A stretch of DNA of 64,000 nt, taken from contig NZ_VAJL01000001.1 in NCBI RefSeq assembly GCF_006175945.1, positions 4,163,001-4,227,000 on the forward strand, in the 5' to 3' direction. The DNA comes from Chryseobacterium mulctrae. GTDB taxonomy: Bacteria > Bacteroidota > Bacteroidia > Flavobacteriales > Weeksellaceae. A program made the position numbers and the translations under genes. This document shows positions 57,211 through 64,000 of this stretch, piece by piece. The notes under the pieces were generated by a model. That model had not been told where the DNA came from, did no database searches, and saw nothing but the letters and a program-made list of their open reading frames with translations. Positions within the stretch are counted from its first letter, which is position 1. Each line of letters opens with the position of its first letter.

Positions 57211-58041
57211 ATGAAAAAACTAATAACCGTTTTCAGTGTATTGCTCATCGGGATCTTTACCAATGCTCAAAACAAACGTTTCACTTACGAATACCGTTTC
57301 ATACCAGATTCTACCAATGTAAGCGATGTAAAAACGGAGATGATGAATCTTGATATTGCCGATTCGGGATCTAAATTTTACAGCTACACTGCTTATCATT
57401 CAGATTCTATTATGAGAGTTGATTTGGAAAAACAATTGGCTTCAACCGGGATGATAAATGTTAAGACTGATGATCGAAAAGGCTCGGTAAGATATTCAAT
57501 TTCCAAAAAATATCCGAAATATGAAGTTTTCCTTCATAACAGAATTTTGAGAGATCAGTATAAAGTTTCTGATGACCGAAAAATAGATTGGAAAATAAGC
57601 TCAGAAAAGCAAAAAATCGGAGAATGGAATACACAGAAAGCTGAAACTGAATTTGGAGGAAGAAAATGGGCAGCTTGGTTCACTTCAGATATTCCGATTC
57701 AGGATGGACCGTACAAATTTCATGGTCTTCCCGGTTTGATTGTAAAGCTTGAAGATCTTAGTAAATCTCATGTTTTTAATCTGCAGGCTGTAAAAAATCT
57801 CACGGAAATTCCAAAAGATGTTTTTGGAGAAAAGGAAATTTTAGTCAATCAAAAGCAATACGATAAATTGGTTAAAGAATATGAAAATGATCCTACAAAA
57901 GGATTAAAACAAATGCAGATGGGCGGTGTTACGATGATTATGAAAGAAGGTACCGGTAATCAAATGAAAGATCAGGAAGAACGTCTGAAAGCAAGAATAA
58001 AAAAAGATAACAACAGAATAGAACTTAATAAAACAAAGTAG
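57211..58041 (+). CDS. GLPGLI-family protein, copy 1
   Basis: The 276-residue secreted protein has a signal peptide (MKKLITVFSVLLIGIFTNAQ) and the eponymous FHGLPGLIVKLED motif preceded by DIPIQDGPYKF. The family is common in Bacteroidota and of unknown function. It shares the order and most motifs with the next gene (ADSGSKFYSYTA, GRKWAAWFTSDI). It is 38 nt after the M56 gene and 1 nt before copy 2. Confidence 0.9.
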   Translation: MKKLITVFSVLLIGIFTNAQNKRFTYEYRFIPDSTNVSDVKTEMMNLDIADSGSKFYSYTAYHSDSIMRVDLEKQLASTGMINVKTDDRKGSVRYSISKKYPKYEVFLHNRILRDQYKVSDDRKIDWKISSEKQKIGEWNTQKAETEFGGRKWAAWFTSDIPIQDGPYKFHGLPGLIVKLEDLSKSHVFNLQAVKNLTEIPKDVFGEKEILVNQKQYDKLVKEYENDPTKGLKQMQMGGVTMIMKEGTGNQMKDQEERLKARIKKDNNRIELNKTK

Positions 58042-58042
58042 A

Positions 58043-58939
58043 ATGAAAAAAATATCTTTAGCACTTTTATTAATTATAGGATTCTCAAGTTTTGCTCAAA
58101 ACCGTTTTTTCTACGATTATAAATTTATTCCCGATTCTACAGATAAAGCAAACGTTTTGAAAGAAATAATGCTTTTGGATATTGATAAAAGCGGATCAAA
58201 ATATTACGGTCAGGAAAAGTTTATAGCAGATTCTACTTCTCAGGCAGATTTAGAGAGACAATTAAAATTGAGTCCCAACAACATTAGTATCAGTAGAAAC
58301 GATAAACCGGGAATGATTTCTTACAAGGTTACCAAACAATATCCTGATTTTAAAACTCACCTTTTTACAAGGATTTCCAACGACAGTTATAAAATTGAAG
58401 AAGATAAAAAACCTGAATGGAAAATTCTTCCCGAGAAGCAGAAAATTGGAGAATACAATGCTCAAAAAGCAACAACAAAATATGGCGGAAGAGAATGGAC
58501 GGCTTGGTTTTCGACGGATTTACCATTTCAAGACGGACCTTATAAATTCTACGGACTTCCCGGTTTGATTGTGAAAATTGAAGATAAAACAGGTTCACAT
58601 TCTCTGACTTTAGTTGGAAATAAAACGATTCAAGCTACTACAGAAAAGGAGATGAATCTTCCGCAAGGAGTTCAGCTTTATGGAATGGGAGGGAAGGATA
58701 TTGAGATTAATAAAGCTCAGTTTAAAAAAGCATGGAAAGCATATAAAAGTGATCCCACGAAAAATATGCGAGAAATGATGTCTAAAAATTCTGATACCAA
58801 TAAGATTGTTTTTAAAACAAAAACAGCCGATGGAAGAGAGATTTCAGATCCTAATCAGGTTTTCAGAGAAATGGAGAAAAAAGCAAAGGAAGGTTTTAAA
58901 AAGAACAATAATCCTATCGAGCCGGAATTGTATAATTAG
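58043..58939 (+). CDS. GLPGLI-family protein, copy 2
   Basis: A 298-residue paralogue of the previous gene with signal peptide (MKKISLALLLIIGFSSFAQ), FYGLPGLIVKIED and GREWTAWFSTDLPFQDGPYKF-like strands. The C-terminal part differs and is Lys-rich (FREMEKKAKEGFKKNNN). Both copies are in the operon controlled by the BlaI-like repressor. A terminator follows 65 nt later. Confidence 0.9.
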   Translation: MKKISLALLLIIGFSSFAQNRFFYDYKFIPDSTDKANVLKEIMLLDIDKSGSKYYGQEKFIADSTSQADLERQLKLSPNNISISRNDKPGMISYKVTKQYPDFKTHLFTRISNDSYKIEEDKKPEWKILPEKQKIGEYNAQKATTKYGGREWTAWFSTDLPFQDGPYKFYGLPGLIVKIEDKTGSHSLTLVGNKTIQATTEKEMNLPQGVQLYGMGGKDIEINKAQFKKAWKAYKSDPTKNMREMMSKNSDTNKIVFKTKTADGREISDPNQVFREMEKKAKEGFKKNNNPIEPELYN

Positions 58940-59003
58940 TTGTTAGATTATTTGAATTTAAACTATTAAATATTTTCAGAGACTGTAAAATCTCATTCAT
59001 AAT

Positions 59004-59039
59004 AAAAACAAGCGAGGAAATTTTTCCCCGCTTGTTTTT
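59004..59039. terminator. Bidirectional terminator
   Basis: AAAAACAAGCG/CGCTTGTTTTT, 11-bp stem. It separates the convergent GLPGLI and M61 genes. Confidence 0.93.
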
Positions 59040-59137
59040 ATTTTAAATTCTTTGAATAATATAATTTTTGATTTTTACATAGGATGGATGTCAAACCATC
59101 AACTATCAACCAAAAACGATCAACAAAATAAATTAAC

Positions 59138-60994
59138 TTACTTTTTTCCAGTCAACCACTGATCCTGAAGTTTCTGTTCTGCAGGAGTAGGATTGGCTTT
59201 AAATTTAAGCGTTTCCAGCGTTATTTTATCTAAAACAGCTTTTCCTTTCAAATCAATTTTGTCCATTTTATCGCCGTTTTTACGAAGAATGGTTACGGTA
59301 ACGTTTTGTCCGTCTTTAATCGATTGTGCATAGCCGATAAATTCCTGTGCATTTTGAATATTGATAGTTTTTCCGTCTAAAGCAAAAACTTGATCGGTAA
59401 TTTTCATTCCGATGCTTTTTGAGAATGGTGACAATGCAGAATGATCATCAAAAGCAAAAGCATTGTTCTTCTCATCATATCCGGTTTGTGCAGGATCTTT
59501 GATAAACCAAAACATTGGCGGAGTTTCTTGTTTCGTGATTTCAACACCCACTTCTTTCAGATATTCTGCATAAGGAGTTGGCTGACTTCCTGCAATATAT
59601 TTATTGTAAAAATCTTTTACTTGCGGATATCCAGTGATGGTTACCAATTCGTCAATCAGTTTATCATCTTTAAAAGGTTTGTTTTCACCAAATCTCTGAG
59701 ATAATTTTCTGATCATATCGCGATAACCCATTTCTCCGTTTGATAATTTTCTCAGTTCAATATCAAGACACATCGTCAAAAGCGTTCCTTTTTCGTAAAC
59801 GTTTCTGTACTGATCTTTATACTGATCCTGAAGAATATTTTTACTCATCACCGTAAAAGGCATGGTGTCATCATAGCTTTTAGAGTTTTTGATCTTGTCG
59901 CCGATTCTCTGTAAAAACTGGTCTTTCGTAATCAATCCTTCCTGAATCTGGAATAAATTGGCAAAATATTCGGTTCCGCCTTCATACATCCAAAGATGCT
60001 GAGACATTTTAGGATCTGCATAATCGAAATAATGAATTTCTTCAGAATGCGTCTTCAAAGGATTTACAGTGTGGAAAAACTCATGAGAAACTACATCAAC
60101 AATAGACTCGTCAATTGCTTCTTTAGGCATCATCTCGTGAAGGACAACACTTGTAGATTCGTGATGTTCCAAAGCTCCGAAACCTTTGATTTGCGGACCT
60201 TCAGTTCCTGCAAGATAAAGCATGATTGCATATTTCTTATTGGTATTCATATCACCCAAAAATTTCTTTTGAGCAACGACCATTTTTTCTAAATTTTCTT
60301 TAAAATCTGCAGCTTTGTATTTTCCTGTCGGAGAATAAACACCCAAAACAAGATCCATTCCGCCTGCATTGAATGTAATGTAATCAGGTTTTGAATACAT
60401 TAAAGGAGAATCGGTCAGTTTAGCATAATTGGCTAATGTAAAAGTATCTGTTGCTTCAGATTTATCCTGATCTACCAAAGCGGTCGTTCCGTAAAAATCA
60501 TTAGGTTTCTGAATTACCAATTGATACGGAACATCCTGCATATTGTCGATATAACCTACAAAACCGTGTGTGTTAATCAAATAAACTTTTCCCTGTTCGA
60601 TATCTGTTCCGGAAGGGGAAAATACAGCTTTATGTTTACCGGTTTCGTTTTCCTCATCAAAACTGTCGTTTACCCAATACGTAATTTTACTTAAAGCTTT
60701 TGCGTTTTTTAGGGAATAGGTATTGTCATTCACTTTGGTAAAAGCGATCTCTTTTCCTTTATTATCTAAAAATTTTATTCCTTCTATAAATCTTCCGTAA
60801 TCATCCACAGAATAAGTTCCGGGAACCGTCTTTGGAAAGTGAAATTTTACGTCATTCGATTTCATTTTCGGAAATTCCATCGTAACGGCGATTTTATCGT
60901 CTTTTACATTCACCAAGTCGATGTTTGTTTTTATAGATTGCGCTTGAACGAAAGCCACCGCAAGAATTCCTAAACTAATTGCTATTTTTTTCAT
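59138..60994 (-). CDS. M61-family peptidase (glycyl aminopeptidase-like) with PDZ domain
   Basis: The 618-residue secreted metallopeptidase has a signal peptide (MKKIAISLGILAVAFVQAQ), an N-terminal beta domain, and a zinc motif HEFFH in VVSHEFFHTVNPLK with the downstream Glu in WMYEGGTEYFANL. A C-terminal PDZ-like segment follows (SIGMKITDQVFALDGKTI). M61 enzymes cut N-terminal residues, often Gly or Ala. It is probably periplasmic. The next gene upstream is another metallopeptidase in the same direction. Confidence 0.92.
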   Translation of the reverse strand: MKKIAISLGILAVAFVQAQSIKTNIDLVNVKDDKIAVTMEFPKMKSNDVKFHFPKTVPGTYSVDDYGRFIEGIKFLDNKGKEIAFTKVNDNTYSLKNAKALSKITYWVNDSFDEENETGKHKAVFSPSGTDIEQGKVYLINTHGFVGYIDNMQDVPYQLVIQKPNDFYGTTALVDQDKSEATDTFTLANYAKLTDSPLMYSKPDYITFNAGGMDLVLGVYSPTGKYKAADFKENLEKMVVAQKKFLGDMNTNKKYAIMLYLAGTEGPQIKGFGALEHHESTSVVLHEMMPKEAIDESIVDVVSHEFFHTVNPLKTHSEEIHYFDYADPKMSQHLWMYEGGTEYFANLFQIQEGLITKDQFLQRIGDKIKNSKSYDDTMPFTVMSKNILQDQYKDQYRNVYEKGTLLTMCLDIELRKLSNGEMGYRDMIRKLSQRFGENKPFKDDKLIDELVTITGYPQVKDFYNKYIAGSQPTPYAEYLKEVGVEITKQETPPMFWFIKDPAQTGYDEKNNAFAFDDHSALSPFSKSIGMKITDQVFALDGKTINIQNAQEFIGYAQSIKDGQNVTVTILRKNGDKMDKIDLKGKAVLDKITLETLKFKANPTPAEQKLQDQWLTGKK

Positions 60995-61079
60995 TAGGTT
61001 TATTTTATTGATAAGTAGTTGATTTTAAATTGAGTTTGTTACAGAGAAATTTATAATTTTTTGCTAAACTTTAGTTAAA

Positions 61080-61113
61080 AAAAGCAAAACCATACTTATG
61101 ATTTTGCCTTTTA
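61080..61113 (-). terminator. Weak terminator after the M1 peptidase gene
   Basis: GCAAAA (61084-61089) pairs with TTTTGC (61102-61107), flanked by A and T runs. It lies just past the M1 stop. Confidence 0.4.
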
Positions 61114-61121
61114 AAATTTCA

Positions 61122-62750
61122 TTAAATCTGTTTATACTTAATATAATAATTCTTGCTAAACTCTACCGGATCTGAATTTTTAAGCTTCAAAGTCTGCCAA
61201 GATTCACTCGGTGAGATGGTATATTCACCGAATCTTATCGGAAGGTTTAGGTTTTTTACACCTTTTACAAAACGGTATTTCAAATCTGTCCCTTTTTGAG
61301 CATATTCTAAAACGGGAACATCGGTTGTCCGTAAATATTGGTTAAAAATCGATGTGAAATCGAAACCTGCTTTCTCTGAAATATATTTTTCAACTTGCTC
61401 GGTTGTAACGGTTTGATGATAAAAATCTTTATTTAAACCTCTTAAAATTTGTCTGAATTTTGCATCATCATTAATGATCTGTCTCATCGTATGAACCATA
61501 CTTGCGCCTTTCGCATACATATCGCCGCTTCCTTCATTTCGGACTCCATATTTTCCGATAATAGGAACATCGTTTTCAATATTATTCTGAATTCCCTGCG
61601 CATACATATCCGCAGATTTTTTATCCATATAATTTTCGGTGAAAAGAACTTCAGAATAATTGGTGAAAGCTTCATGAATCCACATATCGGCTTGATCTTT
61701 TGCCGTAATATTATTGGCAAACCATTCGTGTCCACTTTCATGAATAATGATGAAATCCCAGTTTAAACCAACTCCGGTCTCTGAAAGATCTCTGCCTAAA
61801 TATCCGTTTTGGTAACCATTTCCGTAAGCGATATTGCTCTGATGTTCCATTCCCAAATGAGGGGAATCTACCAATTTGTAAGAATCTTCATAAAAAGGAT
61901 AAGGACCAAACCAATATTCAAACGCTTTTAGCATTGGTTTTACCTGTTGAAACTGTTTTTTTGCTTTTTCTAAATTATAGTCGATTACCCAATAATCAAG
62001 ATCCAGTTTTCCTTTTTCTCCAGTGTAAGAATCTTTAAAATTTACATATTTTCCGATATTCGGAATAATAGAATAGGCATTGATCGGGTTTTTGACTTCC
62101 CAGGTGAAAATATTTTTATTGTTCTCTGTCTTTTTGCTGATTAATCTTCCGTTTCCAACTCCAACTAAATTTTTTGGAGTAATAATTTTCATAATGATTC
62201 CGTTATCGGGTTCGTCACTCCAAATATCTTTTGTAGGAAGCCAGACTGAAGCACCAATTCCTTCATCGGCAACGCTCATCCACGGATTTCCTTTTTCATC
62301 TTTTGTAAAAATCCAGCCTCCGTCCCAAGGTGCTCTTTTTGCAATCGTCGGATTTCCGGAATAGCCAATATCAATGGTGTATTTTTCTCCCTTTTTAAAG
62401 TTTTTATGAGAGGAAATAAAAATAAAATCACCTTCTCTTTTAAATGGTTTAGAAGTAGGGAAGCTACATTGTACAACATCAGCTTTCATTGGCTGTTGCA
62501 GATCAATCTGAAAAACAGGATTTGAAATATCTTTGGTAATCTCAAAACTTATTTTATTATTTCCCGCAATACTTTTTTGCTGAAAATCAGCTTCTACAGA
62601 AAGTTCATACTTTTTTACATCCCAGAAATTTCTGAATTCGGTATTAGAACCTTTTAAGGTGTCCTGTTTTGTAAATGTTTTACCTTTTTCGAAAAACTGA
62701 CCGAAAGCTAAACCTGAAACTAATAAAATTGAGTAAGATATTTTTTTCAT
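61122..62750 (-). CDS. M1-family metallopeptidase (aminopeptidase)
   Basis: The 542-residue secreted protein has a signal peptide (MKKISYSILLVSGLAFGQ), an N-terminal beta domain and the M1 thermolysin-like zinc motif HESGHEWF with the third ligand Glu in WIHEAFTNYSE. The exopeptidase GxMEN motif is represented by LGMEHQSNIAYG. It probably trims N-terminal residues from peptides in the periplasm. It lacks the C-terminal ERAP-like domain, as usual for short bacterial M1 enzymes. Confidence 0.93.
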   Translation of the reverse strand: MKKISYSILLVSGLAFGQFFEKGKTFTKQDTLKGSNTEFRNFWDVKKYELSVEADFQQKSIAGNNKISFEITKDISNPVFQIDLQQPMKADVVQCSFPTSKPFKREGDFIFISSHKNFKKGEKYTIDIGYSGNPTIAKRAPWDGGWIFTKDEKGNPWMSVADEGIGASVWLPTKDIWSDEPDNGIIMKIITPKNLVGVGNGRLISKKTENNKNIFTWEVKNPINAYSIIPNIGKYVNFKDSYTGEKGKLDLDYWVIDYNLEKAKKQFQQVKPMLKAFEYWFGPYPFYEDSYKLVDSPHLGMEHQSNIAYGNGYQNGYLGRDLSETGVGLNWDFIIIHESGHEWFANNITAKDQADMWIHEAFTNYSEVLFTENYMDKKSADMYAQGIQNNIENDVPIIGKYGVRNEGSGDMYAKGASMVHTMRQIINDDAKFRQILRGLNKDFYHQTVTTEQVEKYISEKAGFDFTSIFNQYLRTTDVPVLEYAQKGTDLKYRFVKGVKNLNLPIRFGEYTISPSESWQTLKLKNSDPVEFSKNYYIKYKQI

Positions 62751-62798
62751 TAAGATGAAATTTGACTAAGGTCAAAATTAAAGAATATTGATTGGAAT

Positions 62799-63449
62799 CT
62801 ATTCATAAAAAGATATAAATCTCTTGAGTAAAGGTATATTTTTTTCTCCGTAAACATATCTTGAATAAGGATGGTAGTAGGGATTGTCAATTATATCTTT
62901 ATAACTGAAATAATTAAATTTTGAATTTTTCACATAATCAAAAATTCCTCTTGCTGTCTTTTGTAAATATTCAGAATGCTTTGTTTTACGATAAGTGTAA
63001 AAATGAAAAAAACCTAAATAGACGGGTTTGTTTTTAAATTCACTAATCACTTTGTGTAAATCAATATATAATAAATCCTGATTAGCATTTTCAGCCTTTT
63101 GATAAGCAAGGTTTATTTTTGGTTCACAGATGTTATATAGATTGTAAATTTGAATTATACCATTAAGTTTTAAATCTTTGTCTACATGGTTACCATTAAA
63201 AATTGTAGCAATCTTTCTTATGGTAGGATCATTACTAGATACTGACCAGGTTGCGCTATTTATTTTTTCTCCTAAAAAATTTGAAATGTTTTGGTAAGTC
63301 GAATCGTCTAATGCAATTCCGGGCTTTGCGCTCCCCGGATTTTTCATTACTATAGAACCAATTAAGTCCCAAGAATCTCCGAATTGTAAAAGTGTTTTTG
63401 TACGAAATTGTAATCCATTATGTTCTATAAACTCTGCGAAAACTTTCAT
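62799..63449 (-). CDS. DUF1643-like protein
   Basis: From ATG 63449 (MKVFAEFIEHNGLQFRTKT) the 216-residue protein contains GDSWDLIGSIVMKNPGSAKP and SSNDPTIRKIATIF, then IIQIYNLYNICEP. The order [IL]M.NPG.A, DPTIR, then N-L matches the DUF1643 pattern. No function is established for that family. The frame extends upstream to 63539, but the extra residues are hydrophobic and unlike the family. Confidence 0.65.
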   Translation of the reverse strand: MKVFAEFIEHNGLQFRTKTLLQFGDSWDLIGSIVMKNPGSAKPGIALDDSTYQNISNFLGEKINSATWSVSSNDPTIRKIATIFNGNHVDKDLKLNGIIQIYNLYNICEPKINLAYQKAENANQDLLYIDLHKVISEFKNKPVYLGFFHFYTYRKTKHSEYLQKTARGIFDYVKNSKFNYFSYKDIIDNPYYHPYSRYVYGEKNIPLLKRFISFYE

Positions 63450-63539
63450 GTTTTTTTCATATTTAATATTTATCAAATATATAATCTGAAATGCAAAATC
63501 TATATCATTTCTACTAATTAATTGATAGCAAGAAAACAA

Positions 63540-63570
63540 GCGGCGCGAAAATCTTTGATTTTCGCGCCGC
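63540..63570 (-). terminator. GC-rich hairpin after tatC
   Basis: Perfect 14-bp stem GCGGCGCGAAAATC/GATTTTCGCGCCGC with a 3-nt loop in an AT-rich context, 21 nt after the tatC stop. It probably ends the tatC transcript. Confidence 0.7.
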
Positions 63571-63590
63571 TACTATTTATATTAATTTTT

Positions 63591-64000
63591 TTAAGATTTT
63601 TGAACCGTTTTTAAAGCGACATCACGTTTTTGTACCTTTTTATAAGTGTAACCACACATTACAATACTGAACTCATACAATAATAAAAGCGGTAAAGCAG
63701 CCATAATCATACTCAAAACATCAGCAGGAGTAATAATTGCGGCAACCACCATAATCAAAACAATAGCGTGTCTTCTGTACGTTTTCATAAACTTAGGATT
63801 CAGAATTCCGATATTGGTAAGGAAATAAATTAAAACCGGAAATAAAAAGACAACGCCCATTCCTAAAACAACCTGTAAAAATAGAGTAGTGTAATCACTA
63901 AGGTCATATAACGGAATAATAATGTCTGAAATTTTAAAAATAACTCCAAAATTTACCGCAAAAGGTAAAATCAGGAAATATCCGCATAAAACTCCGGTCA
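63591..64000 (-). CDS. tatC: Twin-arginine translocase subunit TatC, C-terminal part
   Basis: The frame is open to the window edge, so the gene starts beyond 64000. The visible about 135 residues contain hydrophobic segments and the conserved TatC stretches GYFLILPFAVNF, GVVFLFPVLIYFL and ITPADVLSMIMAALPLLLLYE. TatC binds twin-arginine signal peptides in the inner membrane. An internal Met at 63860 is not the start. A GC-rich hairpin follows the stop. Confidence 0.93.
   Translation of the reverse strand, partial: TGVLCGYFLILPFAVNFGVIFKISDIIIPLYDLSDYTTLFLQVVLGMGVVFLFPVLIYFLTNIGILNPKFMKTYRRHAIVLIMVVAAIITPADVLSMIMAALPLLLLYEFSIVMCGYTYKKVQKRDVALKTVQKS

Overview
The window is AT-rich chromosomal DNA of a flavobacterium, most likely Chryseobacterium or a close relative (Bacteroidota). 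Supporting signs are flavobacterial -33/-7 promoters (TTG, about 19 nt, TAnnTTTG), a type IX secretion sorting domain, tandem GLPGLI-family genes and the near absence of Shine-Dalgarno sequences. Species cannot be fixed from sequence reading alone.

Left chromosomal part (1-14,940): the end of an SDR oxidoreductase gene, a methionine-type aminotransferase, a complete IS5-family element, a parE / small membrane protein / parC / rhomboid protease cluster, a secreted YCF48-like repeat protein with a T9SS sorting domain, a small lipoprotein, and a leftward group prmC-yaaA-CPBP protease-Sua5/YciO family. It ends in four tandem initiator tRNA-Met genes.

Middle (14,941-53,779): an integrated tailed-phage genome of about 38.8 kb bounded by a 17-bp direct repeat of the tRNA 3' end. 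A tyrosine integrase lies just inside attL. Nearly all structural genes run leftward: S49 prohead protease, scaffold-like protein, major capsid, a ParB-domain DNA methyltransferase, an amidoligase cassette, small and large terminase, portal, a receptor-binding protein with an SGNH esterase domain, a lysis cassette (holin, candidate u-spanin, an overlooked 54-residue Acb2-like anti-CBASS candidate, amidase endolysin), tail assembly genes, a 1377-residue tape measure, a small nucleotidyltransferase-fold protein and two tail-tip proteins. Recognisable replication and repressor genes are missing. An IS21 element sits where they would be expected, next to truncated genes, so the prophage is probably defective. 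Small cargo genes and a RadC-like JAB protein lie between IS21 and attR.

The strongest undescribed signal is regulatory. The octamer TGTCCTTT or a one-base variant occurs eight times on the leftward coding strand in gaps between prophage genes, in seven cases 39-54 nt before a start codon and often next to a terminator. This looks like a phage-specific late promoter element. The 98-residue gene at 25,936 and the methyltransferase have leaders with mutually exclusive base-pairing options, and a third start codon (39,523) lies in a hairpin.

Right chromosomal part (53,780-64,000): a small secreted protein, a BlaI-type repressor / M56 BlaR1-like protease / two GLPGLI proteins operon with a promoter-operator, M61 and M1 family peptidases, a DUF1643-like protein and the 3' part of tatC.
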